Positions 13,445-20,740 of a stretch of DNA of 25,627 nt are shown in pieces (within the stretch, counting starts at the first letter, position 1; each line of letters begins with the position of its first letter). The notes beneath the pieces were generated by a model. The model was given only the letters and a program-made list of their open reading frames with translations, searched no databases and was not told the DNA's origin. Made by a program: the position numbers and the translations under genes. The stretch comes from a virus, in IMG/VR virus record IMGVR_UViG_3300022602_000380, positions 1-25,627 of that record; one strand, written 5' to 3'.

Positions 13445-14830
13445 ATGAGCATTCAAAAAATACAACTCGACTTATTGCGCTTGAAGACTGAAGTGGTTGC
13501 CGGTGCTTACGTTCAATTGAGCGGTCAGGCTCAGGTAGGCAAAACCGCCATGACTCAATGGTTAGCTGAGAGAATCAACTCCGGCATGGTCAGCATTGAT
13601 CAGATCAAGGGCATGGCTCCGGCCCCTGTCAGTACTGCGAAAGGCGCAGACCAAGTGCAGATCGATGCCTTGAATGCTGAGGTCACCAAGCTTGGGATGT
13701 CGATTCAAAGGAACTATAACGATGCAGAGCACAGGATCAACCACGTTCAGCAGTTGACCCAGTCGATCCACAATAAACTACAAAACCTTGAGGGTGACAT
13801 TGTCAAGCTTGACTCAAAGGCCATCAGTCAGACCGTAGGCGATATGATTGCCAATGCATTTGAACCGTTTAAACAGGCGGTGCAGTCTGCCGGTGCTGAG
13901 TCAATCGTTGCTGACATGTCGAGTGTCCGAGTCGTGGATCGCAAATCATGCATGGATCTTTTCGGTGTCGATCTGCCCTTTGACTTTGATGTGTACAACC
14001 ATCCCTGTGCCCCATCGATTGATCCGAATTTTATTTGGACCGAGGACATCCTACGCTCGCTTGCATTCGCTCAGGCAACAGGCTCGAACCTGTGGTTCGG
14101 AGGTGCTAAGGGTACAGGTAAGAGCGAGACCGCTCGGCAGTTCTCCGCTCGCACAGGCAGAGGATTCACTCGCATCAACTTTCACAAGTACTCTACTGCG
14201 TCCGAGTACATCGGTGACGTTGGCCTTGAGAATGGTCAGACCGTGTTTAAACAGGGTGACTTTTTACAGGCTTACACTTGCCCATCAAGCGTGGTGCTAT
14301 TGGATGAGGTGACCAATTGCTCAGAGGGTGAGCTTGCCCCATTGAATGCCTTTCTCGAACCCAACCCACAAGTCAATTATGGGGGCCATGTGTGGCGCAA
14401 GGCATCCGGTGTGATGGTGATCGGCGCAGACAATACCCTGTTGTCCGGTGACTCATCCGGCCTGTATGGGGGAACTAAGGCGATGAATGTTGCATTCGGT
14501 GAGCGCTTTAATTTGGTGATCGAGTTCAAGCATATGCTCAAGCATGTCGAGGTTGACGCAGTTGTCCGTCACACAGGATGCAGACCGGCCCTTGCTGATC
14601 ACGTGATCGATGCGTTCAGGGTCTGCCGTGCTAAGGTTGACACAGGCGATGTGATCGACTCACCATCGATCAGACAGGTTATTGCTTTCATTAAGGCTCT
14701 GCCTTTTATGACCGTAGAGCAAGCTTGGGAGCGCACAGTCTGTGCACGTCAACCACTTGAGTCAGCGACTGCACTCAAGGCCATCGGTCAGGCATCATTG
14801 AATGAAGAAACAATTAAGGGGTTGCTATGA
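13445..14830 (+). CDS. MoxR/CobS-like AAA+ ATPase
   Basis: 461 aa. The AAA+ core spans about 195-370: Walker A GGAKGTGKSE with K226, Walker B VVLLDE (D287, E288), sensor-1 region VMVIGADNT (N330), and a GERFNLVIEF arginine (R354) as possible arginine finger. A helical lid domain follows to the C-terminus. The spacing and the YIGDVGLENGQ...DEVTNCSEGELAPLNAFLEP segment fit the MoxR/CobS branch. Residues 70-150 form a coiled coil. Residues 20-45 contain a second P-loop-like GQAQVGKTA with no matching Walker B. MoxR ATPases act as hexamers with a VWA partner, here the overlapping next gene. Cobaltochelatase itself would need a CobN subunit, which is not seen. Two GTTTAAAC octamers lie in the frame. 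Confidence 0.85.
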   Translation: MSIQKIQLDLLRLKTEVVAGAYVQLSGQAQVGKTAMTQWLAERINSGMVSIDQIKGMAPAPVSTAKGADQVQIDALNAEVTKLGMSIQRNYNDAEHRINHVQQLTQSIHNKLQNLEGDIVKLDSKAISQTVGDMIANAFEPFKQAVQSAGAESIVADMSSVRVVDRKSCMDLFGVDLPFDFDVYNHPCAPSIDPNFIWTEDILRSLAFAQATGSNLWFGGAKGTGKSETARQFSARTGRGFTRINFHKYSTASEYIGDVGLENGQTVFKQGDFLQAYTCPSSVVLLDEVTNCSEGELAPLNAFLEPNPQVNYGGHVWRKASGVMVIGADNTLLSGDSSGLYGGTKAMNVAFGERFNLVIEFKHMLKHVEVDAVVRHTGCRPALADHVIDAFRVCRAKVDTGDVIDSPSIRQVIAFIKALPFMTVEQAWERTVCARQPLESATALKAIGQASLNEETIKGLL

Positions 14831-16431
14831 GAGGTTATCAATTCAAATCAGCGGTCGAGAATACCCTCCGCAAGCTTGAGTCCACATTGGCAAAGCAAAG
14901 GTTCAGGATCGGATCGATCAGTTGGACAGACATTCAGACTGCGAGCATTCGCAGATCGGGCAACATGTACTACATTTCCCTTGCCGATGTAAAGGATCAC
15001 TTGAACATCAAGCCGGTATTGCTCGACAAGTACTTGGGCTTTGTGATCCATGAGTTACTGCATGCGATGTACACCGACTTTGATGCATCGTCTCAAGTGC
15101 CTTACGTGGCGCAGTTGTTCAATGCAGTTGAGGACGTTCGCATCGAGCGCAAGGCCATCGAGAGATCCATCCTCGGCAACGTGGAGCAAGTACTTGCAAA
15201 GACCATCAACATCATGGTTGACAAGGCGATGGATCAGGTCACAGACTGGACAGACCCTTGCCAGTATCCGTTTGCCTTTGCGGTGTACGGTCGCAAGTAT
15301 GCGAGACCAGTACCATTGGCGCAGGGCCTTGAGCCAATTTTCAAGCAAGCGTCTGCGATGATCGACACATGCTCAGACTCAAGAGACGCATTGAAAGTTG
15401 CTGAGTGGATCTTTGACCAATTGAATCAGTTCGAGGATCAAAGCCCCAATGAGCAGAAACAGGATCAGGATCAAGGTCAAGGCGAGGGTGACGGTCAGGG
15501 TGACGGTCAAGGCGAGGGTCAGGGTCAAGAGAGTGCTCAGGAAGGCTCAGATCAATCCACAGGCGCTCAAAGTGGCGAGGGTGAGGGTGAGGGTGCATCC
15601 GATCAGGAAAACGCTCCACAGGCCCGCAAGCCTGATCCACAGAAAGCTAAAGAAGTTGAACCTAAGTGCAAGTTGCCGAGGGGTTGCAGTAATGGGGGAT
15701 CTTATTCAAAGGATGCCACACTCGGAGAGCCAAATTATCACGCAGTCAGCAAGCGTGAGATCGATCTCAATACTCCGATCACACCCAAGTTGCGCTTTGA
15801 GGTTCGCAAGTTGTTCGAGATGTCCGGTGTGGATGAGTTCGAGCACAATCACAAGTTCGGCAGACTCAATTCATCTGCGCTTGCATCGATCACCACAGGC
15901 AAAGTTAATGTGTTTAAACGTCACCGTGAAGAGGGCGGTATTGACTCTGCGGTTGTGATTGCTCTTGATGTTTCGACATCAATGGAGGGCTTACAACTCA
16001 TCAATGCGGTGAAGACAACTTACGCTCTGCTTGAGACCCTTGAGCAAGCCGGTGTGAGCACATCCTTGATAACGTTCGGTGATGAGACATCGGTTGTTAA
16101 GCCTTTCGGTCAAAACATCCTCAAGGCAAAGCAGAGCATTAAAAAGATCGACTGCATGGGCGGTACTAATGACTACTTTGCCGTGCGCTACGGTCATGAA
16201 TTATTGCTCCAACGCAATGAGCAACGTAAGATCCTATTCGTTGTGACGGATGGTCAGGGATGGATTGAATCGGTTCGCAGTCAGGTTCGCTCTGCCGAGG
16301 TGTTGGGCATCAACACCATCGGTGTGGGCATCGGTGTGGATGTGTCGAATGTGTATCGCAACAATGTTCTCATTCGCAACATCAGCGACTTGGGCAACAC
16401 TTCATTCAAGCAAATCAAATTAGTAGCATAA
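14827..16431 (+). CDS. CobT-like protein: HExxH domain plus VWA domain
   Basis: 534 aa; starts on the AAA+ stop (ATGA). N-terminal domain: FVIHELLHAMYTDF (H75, E76, H79) and NAVEDVRIER (E102, D103, E107), the zincin-like HExxH and downstream acidic helix also seen in CobT and related VWA proteins. Residues 203-265 are a Gln/Gly/Glu/Asp-rich disordered linker, as in CobT. The C-terminal VWA domain has a complete MIDAS: DVSTS (D381, S383, S385), GGT (T447) and VVTDG (D475). The pair with the upstream MoxR-like ATPase is the classical ATPase-adaptor set that remodels or inserts metal into a client. The client is unknown; peptidase activity is possible but unproven. GTTTAAAC at 15912. Confidence 0.85.
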   Translation: MRGYQFKSAVENTLRKLESTLAKQRFRIGSISWTDIQTASIRRSGNMYYISLADVKDHLNIKPVLLDKYLGFVIHELLHAMYTDFDASSQVPYVAQLFNAVEDVRIERKAIERSILGNVEQVLAKTINIMVDKAMDQVTDWTDPCQYPFAFAVYGRKYARPVPLAQGLEPIFKQASAMIDTCSDSRDALKVAEWIFDQLNQFEDQSPNEQKQDQDQGQGEGDGQGDGQGEGQGQESAQEGSDQSTGAQSGEGEGEGASDQENAPQARKPDPQKAKEVEPKCKLPRGCSNGGSYSKDATLGEPNYHAVSKREIDLNTPITPKLRFEVRKLFEMSGVDEFEHNHKFGRLNSSALASITTGKVNVFKRHREEGGIDSAVVIALDVSTSMEGLQLINAVKTTYALLETLEQAGVSTSLITFGDETSVVKPFGQNILKAKQSIKKIDCMGGTNDYFAVRYGHELLLQRNEQRKILFVVTDGQGWIESVRSQVRSAEVLGINTIGVGIGVDVSNVYRNNVLIRNISDLGNTSFKQIKLVA

Positions 16432-16440
16432 GGGGGGCAT

Positions 16441-16620
16441 ATGACAATCAATGAAATTAAAGACACATATGGGCAGAAAACATTCGAGAGAATGTTCGAT
16501 GCCTTGCTCGACAGTTCGGTTCACGTATTGGTGACTGAAGTTTTGAACCGGCTCACGGACGCAGAGGTGCATGCGTGGGCCATGAAGATCGCAAAACAAG
16601 ATGAGGAAGAATCAATATGA
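16441..16620 (+). CDS. 59-aa protein of unknown function
   Basis: ATG 16441 with a strong AAGGGGGG Shine-Dalgarno, 9 bp after the VWA gene. Helical: MTINEIKDTYGQKTFERMFDALLDSSVHVLVTEVLNRL, then LTDAEVHAWAMKIAKQDEEE. No motif recognised. The next gene begins on its stop codon (ATGA), so it belongs to the same operon. It lies immediately 3' of the MoxR/VWA cassette and might be a small client or adaptor, but nothing besides position says so. Confidence 0.65.
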   Translation: MTINEIKDTYGQKTFERMFDALLDSSVHVLVTEVLNRLTDAEVHAWAMKIAKQDEEESI

Positions 16621-16862
16621 GACCAGTAGCAGATGAAAAACTGTGGTGGGTTGGTGCGCCTGACCGGACAACCGTTTGGGAATACACCGCTCAAGGCGAT
16701 ATATTGGTCGCTGACTGCAAAAATAAATCATTAACACTTGAGGGTCAACGTGAGAATGCTCGGCTCATTGCAAACGCTCCACGCATGTATGACCTGATAA
16801 AAGACCTTGCACCGTATGATGCGGATGCGATGGACATCGTTAAGCAAGTGGAGGGAATATGA
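16617..16862 (+). CDS. Small phage protein with ENARLIANAPRM motif
   Basis: 81 aa. The N-terminus WWVGAPDRTTVWEYTAQGDILVADC is a beta-rich stretch followed by QRENARLIANAPRMYDLIKDLAP. The (A)NA.LIA.AP.(M/L)Y.LL motif is a common signature of small accessory phage proteins of unknown function. ATGA overlaps couple it to both neighbours. No catalytic residues are evident. Confidence 0.7.
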   Translation: MRPVADEKLWWVGAPDRTTVWEYTAQGDILVADCKNKSLTLEGQRENARLIANAPRMYDLIKDLAPYDADAMDIVKQVEGI

Positions 16863-17074
16863 AAAAAATTGTTATTAGAACAGGCGAGCTTGACAATGGA
16901 TCTGTCGTGATTAACTTCGATATGCTTGAAGATGGAGTATTCACCAAGCAAAGCGGTTATATGATGGTTGAAGTTGATAAAGGGTGCTTTGTCACAACTG
17001 TATTTAACTCAAGCGGTCATGTTGACAGTGGATTAGTGACCTTATTTGATTTTAAAAATGTGGAGGAATCATGA
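16859..17074 (+). CDS. 71-aa beta-rich protein of unknown function
   Basis: Sequence alternates beta-strand-like segments (KKIVIRTGELDNGSVVINFD, YMMVEVDKGCFVTTVF, GLVTLFDFKNV). It starts on the stop of the preceding gene (ATGA), and the next gene starts on its stop in the same way. Base composition is noticeably more A/T-rich than in the MoxR/VWA genes to the left. No family recognised. Confidence 0.65.
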   Translation: MKKIVIRTGELDNGSVVINFDMLEDGVFTKQSGYMMVEVDKGCFVTTVFNSSGHVDSGLVTLFDFKNVEES

Positions 17075-17217
17075 GTGATTTATTAGATGAGTGGTGCAAA
17101 AATTATTTTGGTCACACCGATTGGATCATGGATTTTGATGATGGAAATGTAATAGTTACTTTTTTCAAAACACCAAGAGAAGATTACATACCCGAGGACG
17201 ATGAAAATGAGGAATAG
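17071..17217 (+). CDS. 48-aa acidic protein
   Basis: MSDLLDEWCKNYFGHTDWIMDFDDGNVIVTFFKTPREDYI followed by an acidic tail PEDDENEE. ATGA overlap with the previous gene and TGGAGGAATC upstream support translation. Highly acidic small proteins in early phage operons are sometimes DNA mimics that inhibit host DNA-binding proteins; here that is only a possibility. The end overlaps the next gene by 11-17 bp. Confidence 0.6.
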   Translation: MSDLLDEWCKNYFGHTDWIMDFDDGNVIVTFFKTPREDYIPEDDENEE

Positions 17218-17422
17218 TTTAAAAACAATTATTTTGATGAAAAAAGACATTCAAGAGATGGCTGAAAAGCATCAACCCGACCCTGAGCTTTTTTACCTTA
17301 CTTTGATCAGCGTCATCGCAGATATTGCGATGGCGCACGGCCTGACCTTAGATGAATATCTGCAGAGTTGCGCCAATATGTATCACGTAAAGTCTAAACC
17401 GATCAATGAAGAGATACATTGA
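17201..17422 (+). CDS. 73-aa helical protein of unknown function
   Basis: MKMRNSLKTIILMKKDIQEMAEKHQPDPELFYLTLISVIADIAMAHGLTLDEYLQSCANMYHVKSK. The likely start is ATG 17201 or the in-frame ATG 17207, which has better spacing from GAGG. The helix-loop-helix LTLISVIADIAMAHGLTLDEYL might be a short helix bundle. The next gene begins on its stop with a TTG codon. No family recognised. Confidence 0.6.
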   Translation: MKMRNSLKTIILMKKDIQEMAEKHQPDPELFYLTLISVIADIAMAHGLTLDEYLQSCANMYHVKSKPINEEIH

Positions 17423-17649
17423 AAGTCAAGGCGGTAACATCAAACGATCCAACCTTTCTCAAGACCGCATACAAGTATGATCATTTGATCGAGTTGGTGA
17501 ACAATGAAATCTACATCAGGCGCAACGAGTGCTATATAACTTATCAGGGACAATGGTTTGTATATAGGATGGGGCTTGATTTCAAACCACGCAGACAAGG
17601 CCAATACAATCACGTCTTTTCTGCAATATACAAAGCAAGACTAGGATAA
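17419..17649 (+). CDS. 76-aa basic protein, last gene of the operon
   Basis: Starts with TTG at 17419 overlapping the previous stop (TTGA). Sequence: MKVKAVTSNDPTFLKTAYKYDHLIELVNNEIYIRRNECYITYQGQWFVYRMGLDFKPRRQGQYNH. It is basic and rich in Tyr and Arg, with alternating beta strands, so nucleic-acid binding is possible. It is followed 4 bp later by an intrinsic terminator, which marks the end of the rightward operon. Family not recognised. Confidence 0.6.
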   Translation: MKVKAVTSNDPTFLKTAYKYDHLIELVNNEIYIRRNECYITYQGQWFVYRMGLDFKPRRQGQYNHVFSAIYKARLG

Positions 17650-17653
17650 CTTT

Positions 17654-17677
17654 AAACACCCTTTGGGGTGTTTTTTT
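17654..17677 (+). terminator. Intrinsic terminator of the rightward operon
   Basis: AAACACCC-TTTG-GGGTGTTT (17654-17673) gives an 8-bp stem with 4-nt loop, followed by an uninterrupted T run to 17677. It lies directly after the last rightward gene. Confidence 0.9.
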
Positions 17678-17705
17678 ATGGGTGGCTCACGCTGTGAGCT
17701 TGAAC

Positions 17706-17860
17706 GTTTAAACGTAATATCCAGAATGCAGAGTAAATATCTGGATATTAATTATCAATGTTTAAACGCATGTACGCAGCACGCAGCCAGCAACCCGCTG
17801 CTGGTAATGTTTAAACGGGTCACCCGTAACGCCAACCACGCTCGGGTGATGTGTTTAAAC
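17706..17860. repeat. GTTTAAAC array with inverted repeats between the copies
   Basis: Four GTTTAAAC octamers start at 17706, 17760, 17809 and 17853 (steps 54, 49, 44). Each gap contains a different inverted repeat: TAATATCCAGA (17714-17724) against TCTGGATATTA (17739-17749), an 11-bp perfect pair; CCAGCA (17787-17792) against TGCTGG (17799-17804); and TCACCCG (17820-17826) against CGGGTGA (17843-17849). The array lies between two convergent operons, in a 200-bp stretch with no gene. Function unknown. The regular alternation suggests a protein-bound DNA site or a processed RNA rather than a relic. Confidence 0.8.
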
Positions 17861-17861
17861 G

Positions 17862-19529
17862 TCAAAACGCATCGAGGTTCTCTTCGTACGTGCCGGAAAC
17901 TTTGCTATATAGAAGGGTCGTTTCACCTTGAGTGCCCACCCACCGATACCGACATTTCCATACTGCGACCTCAACGTATCCCTCTTTTCTGTGGATCGTC
18001 AAACCGCAGTCAGTCTTTGCCCACCAAGCCATTGATCCGGAGATGGACATCCCATCGGGTCGTGGTTGTTCGACACCGCTCCGATTGATCTTAGAAGGGT
18101 GAGCCACGAACCAACAATGTAAATCGTTGGCCTTGATGAACCTCTGCACCTTTGAGAGCATGTTGGATATGGCCTCTGTTTCGGTTGTGTCACGGCTCAT
18201 ATCTATGTAGTTATAAGGGTCGATCACCAACCCTCGAATGCCCATCCGTTTGACTGCAACCTTAGTTCTTTCAAGGATTGACTCTAACGTGCTAGGTTCT
18301 TCTCCGTTTGTATCAATGAACAGGAAATGCTCATTGACCCATTTAAACGCAGTATTCTTTTCTTCCTCTGTCATCCTCTCCTTGCCATCAAAAAACCTTT
18401 TCTTCATGTAGATTTCCATGAGCCTTGAGATATGGATCTCAGGCTGATTCTCAAACGAACAGATTGCGAACTTCCAGTCCGATGTTTTAGCCAAGTTCAC
18501 CATTAACTGATCGACAAAGTTTGACTTGCCGGAGGATGGGTAGCCTGTCACCACCGACAGTTGAGATGGGGCAACCGTGTAAATGTGGTCAAGGGATTTA
18601 TAGCCCGTGCTAAAGCCTTTTCCCGTACCAGCAGAGTACAGATCGTTTAAACGTTCCTCGTAGGTCGTGGCTTCGGAGAGGCCGGAGATTGGGTAGGGAG
18701 TGGCTGAGTCTAGGATGTCTTGTATCTTAGAAGGGTCGTCTAGATAAACTTCGTTTAAATCTTTCTTGTCAAACTTGGCTATCCTGCATTTTTCTTTTCC
18801 GATTCTTCTTGCCAGTTCTTCTGCGAGTGCTTGTCCGGCGGTGTCTTGGTCTGTGGCTAGGATGACATATGGCGCATCATCTAATATATCCCTTGCGTTC
18901 CAAACATAAGCAAACCGTTTGTCTTCTGATGGAAGAACTCGACCGTCTGCTACCTTGATAGGAGCACCGGATGGTACTGATACTGCGTTCTCGATCCCCA
19001 TTTCTAGAAGGGTCATGCAGTCTATTTCCCCCTCGACAATGATCAGAGGCTTGCCTTTCTCAACCAAGTCAATGCCAAAGAAATCATGAGCACCGCCTGA
19101 TTCTTGGGTGAAATCTTTCTCGGGGAAGGATCGATACTTGACTGCAACCAACGCACCATTCCTGTAGTATGGAAAGCCAATCGCAGATGCTTGTTTCTTG
19201 ATCTTTCCAAAAAACTTTTCGGATGCAAACAATCTCATTTTGTCTGCGGTTTCTTTTGATATCCCTCTCGTCTTGAGCCAGTCATAATGACTCGTCTCTA
19301 GTTTGTTTTCTGTGATTTGTAGATTGGGAACTGCTGACACGAATCTCTCCTTTGGTTGCACGGAACCGTTAGCTTGGCAATGATGGCAATGATAGAGAAC
19401 TGCCCCGTCCGGTTGGCGGGTCAGCTTCATGTCTTTGCTATTGGATTTTTTTCTATCGTTTGAACAGATGGGACAGGCTATTCGAGTACTGTCCATGAAA
19501 TGGAACTGATCGATAAACTCTGCATTCAT
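17862..19529 (-). CDS. Primase-helicase, T7 gp4-like
   Basis: 555 aa, close to T7 gp4. N-terminal zinc ribbon: CPIC (19, 22) and CHHC (48, 51). Toprim primase domain: IIVEGEID (E166, E168) and ATDQDTAG (D227, D229). The C-terminal DnaB-family RecA-like helicase has Walker A GYPSSGKS (329-336), Walker B GLVIDPYN (D437), and FVAHP (H477) as the DnaB H3-like motif. It unwinds the fork and makes primers. It starts on the stop of the HNH gene (ATGA). A GTTTAAAC lies at 18645 in the frame and another directly after the stop codon. No clear minus-strand terminator follows. Confidence 0.92.
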   Translation of the reverse strand: MNAEFIDQFHFMDSTRIACPICSNDRKKSNSKDMKLTRQPDGAVLYHCHHCQANGSVQPKERFVSAVPNLQITENKLETSHYDWLKTRGISKETADKMRLFASEKFFGKIKKQASAIGFPYYRNGALVAVKYRSFPEKDFTQESGGAHDFFGIDLVEKGKPLIIVEGEIDCMTLLEMGIENAVSVPSGAPIKVADGRVLPSEDKRFAYVWNARDILDDAPYVILATDQDTAGQALAEELARRIGKEKCRIAKFDKKDLNEVYLDDPSKIQDILDSATPYPISGLSEATTYEERLNDLYSAGTGKGFSTGYKSLDHIYTVAPSQLSVVTGYPSSGKSNFVDQLMVNLAKTSDWKFAICSFENQPEIHISRLMEIYMKKRFFDGKERMTEEEKNTAFKWVNEHFLFIDTNGEEPSTLESILERTKVAVKRMGIRGLVIDPYNYIDMSRDTTETEAISNMLSKVQRFIKANDLHCWFVAHPSKINRSGVEQPRPDGMSISGSMAWWAKTDCGLTIHRKEGYVEVAVWKCRYRWVGTQGETTLLYSKVSGTYEENLDAF

Positions 19530-19774
19530 TTCATGCTTCCATCTGGCTTGCGTTTAAATGAACGATTCTTGCTGGCGGGTTCTGCTCGCAAGTTACTCAT
19601 GACCGTAGTTCCTCCTTTGCTGAGGGGTCGTTTGTGGTCAACGTCTTTGCCGTCTCCTTTTTTAACAACTCCGGCTTCCATCAACATTGCTCGGGCCTTG
19701 TTTCTTTCTGCCCTTTTCTTTTTTACTTTTGGTGTGCCGTCATAATTCTCATACTCTTTTTTGTAATTTCTCAT
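19526..19774 (-). CDS. Small HNH endonuclease
   Basis: 82 aa from ATG 19774, which has AAAGGA upstream; a longer frame to 19825 lacks one. The core KDVDHKRPLSKGGTTVMSNLRAEPASKNRSFKR has the HNH elements: D46-H47, N61 and N70 with the NRSF end. MRNYKKEYENYDGTP and RAERNKARAMLMEAG complete a phage HNH family that I recognise. It nicks or cuts DNA; roles range from recombination to packaging or homing. It is upstream of and coupled to the primase-helicase gene. Confidence 0.85.
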   Translation of the reverse strand: MRNYKKEYENYDGTPKVKKKRAERNKARAMLMEAGVVKKGDGKDVDHKRPLSKGGTTVMSNLRAEPASKNRSFKRKPDGSMK

Positions 19775-19938
19775 TTCAAATCCTTTAAAAGTTAAAGTGG
19801 TGGGATATGTAGATTGCATGCCCACCTCATGCTTTGAAAGGCGCTACAGTCCCAAAAACCGTTCGGGGGGGAGACTGTAACATCCAACTGCGGTCGCATC
19901 TACAAGGCTTGCGCTTATGGATTTAATGATTACCCCCC
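19775..19938 (-). promoter_or_regulatory. Non-coding leader with hairpins
   Basis: No supportable gene. TACAGTC (19845-19851) pairs with GACTGTA (19873-19879), with CCC/GGG able to extend the stem inside, and GCATG (19816) pairs with CATGC (19828). On the minus strand both fold in the leader of the HNH-primase operon. They may form an RNA switch, an operator, or part of the structured locus on the other side of the neighbouring gene. No tRNA fold was found. Confidence 0.35.
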
Positions 19939-20373
19939 TTAAAGCTTCTTGAATCTTTCCACGCTTAGTTTTAAACATGGTTCCATGTCTTGCCAATCGT
20001 TTCTGTCATTTCTGCCCCGATAGTAAACACCATCGTTGCTTTTAAAATCGGTAATCTTTGTATAGTAATCCCCATCAAGCGTTCGGTAAATAAGGATAAA
20101 CGGTATACCTGTTGATTCAACCAATGCTTTAGCAGATACCCATTTGCTTAAAGAAATCATGAATCCACCCCAAGACCGCAGTAATTCAATTGGTTGGTTA
20201 CGTGTTTTAATTTCACAAAACGCAAGAGCCTTGTCACCCCTGTGCATGATGTAATCAAGATGGTAACGAATGGGTAGCTTATCTACTTCCACATCCCATT
20301 TTTCTTTAAACCTCTCAATGACCGCAGACTCCCGTTCTAAATCTGCGTTTGTCTCATATGATGGCCTGTTCAT
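19939..20373 (-). CDS. PD-(D/E)XK nuclease-like protein
   Basis: 144 aa. An N-terminal helix with E20 (ESAVIERFKEKW) is followed by YHLDYIMHRGDKALAFCEIKTRNQ with D40, E54 and K56, the alpha-beta-beta arrangement D-x13-E-x-K of the restriction-endonuclease-like fold. The remaining strand ILIYRTLDGDYYTKI and a basic segment GRNDRNDW follow. It probably cuts or nicks DNA in recombination or host-DNA degradation, but the substrate is unknown. RGDKALAFCEIKTR resembles phage proteins annotated only as nuclease-fold. AAAGGG lies upstream of ATG 20373. Confidence 0.7.
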   Translation of the reverse strand: MNRPSYETNADLERESAVIERFKEKWDVEVDKLPIRYHLDYIMHRGDKALAFCEIKTRNQPIELLRSWGGFMISLSKWVSAKALVESTGIPFILIYRTLDGDYYTKITDFKSNDGVYYRGRNDRNDWQDMEPCLKLSVERFKKL

Positions 20374-20402
20374 TTAACCCTTTCTATTGCCTGTACGTTA
20401 TC

Positions 20403-20596
20403 GCATCCCTTTAGGGGATGCTCTTTGGTGGACGGACTTAGCCTATCCTAAGCCCATTACTATGCTCTTTGGAGCCACAGACTCGTCAGCCGTTCGACAA
20501 TAGGGCGCTAACTTCGCCACCCGTACCCCTGCTTCCTTGTCTTTCCCGTAGTAGGGGGTATAACATTCATCGCTACTGTTGACCGTCCGATGAATG
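20403..20596. other. Structured non-coding segment
   Basis: Part of a 437-bp gap (20374-20810) without a supportable gene. Seen: hairpin GCATCCC (20403-20409)/GGGATGC (20415-20421); an 11-bp direct repeat ATGCTCTTTGG at 20418 and 20462; CTTAG...CTAAG around 20437-20452; and the perfect 9-bp pair CATTCATCG (20564-20572)/CGATGAATG (20588-20596). On the minus strand it would be the leader of the PD-(D/E)XK gene, downstream of the sRNA terminator. Coding strand and function are unknown. Confidence 0.5.
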
Positions 20597-20611
20597 AACA
20601 TACTGTGGGGC

Positions 20612-20734
20612 AAAAAAAAACCGCTTAGTGATGTACTTTAATAGTGGCCTTATTCAATAACTCCTCGGCATAGGGTATTGAGTAAGGTAAAGTACACCTC
20701 TAAACGGTTTCACCATCGCCCACTACAGCAATGT
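20612..20734 (-). ncRNA. Candidate small structured RNA with own promoter and terminator
   Basis: On the minus strand, RNA starting about 20734 would run some 25 nt before a 91-nt fold (20709 to 20619). The stems from outside in are AACCGTTTAG/CTAAGCGGTT (10 bp, one G-U), a 4x4 internal loop, GTACTTTA/TAAAGTAC (8 bp), a 7-nt bulge on the 3' side, CCTTACTCAATA/TATTGAATAAGG (12 bp, one wobble or mismatch), and a 16-nt loop containing CGAGGAG. The fold runs directly into nine U residues. This is the layout of an independent sRNA ending in an intrinsic terminator. No match to a known RNA family is recognised, and no ORF fits inside. Confidence 0.65.
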
Positions 20735-20740
20735 GTTCGT

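Noticed and set aside
12855-16431. Cobalamin (cobaltochelatase) synthesis genes
   Set aside because: CobS/CobT resemblance is shared by many MoxR-VWA pairs. No CobN or other cobalamin gene is present, so the pathway is not claimed.
17706-17860. Integron attC array
   Set aside because: The octamer GTTTAAAC does not fit the attC core consensus (RYYYAAC / GTTRRRY) and there is no integrase or cassette ORF. The regular alternation is reported as an unexplained array instead.
17706-17860. CRISPR array
   Set aside because: The 8-bp repeats are far too short, the gaps vary in length and carry inverted repeats, and no cas gene is present. The Cas4-like gene belongs to a recombination operon.
17663-18088. 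141-aa plus-strand reading frame
   Set aside because: It covers the repeat array and is then antisense to the primase-helicase gene. It lacks a Shine-Dalgarno and protein-like composition.
20470-20500. Hammerhead ribozyme core (CTGACGA on the minus strand)
   Set aside because: No GAAA box and stem III pairing are found at the required distance, so the match is likely chance.
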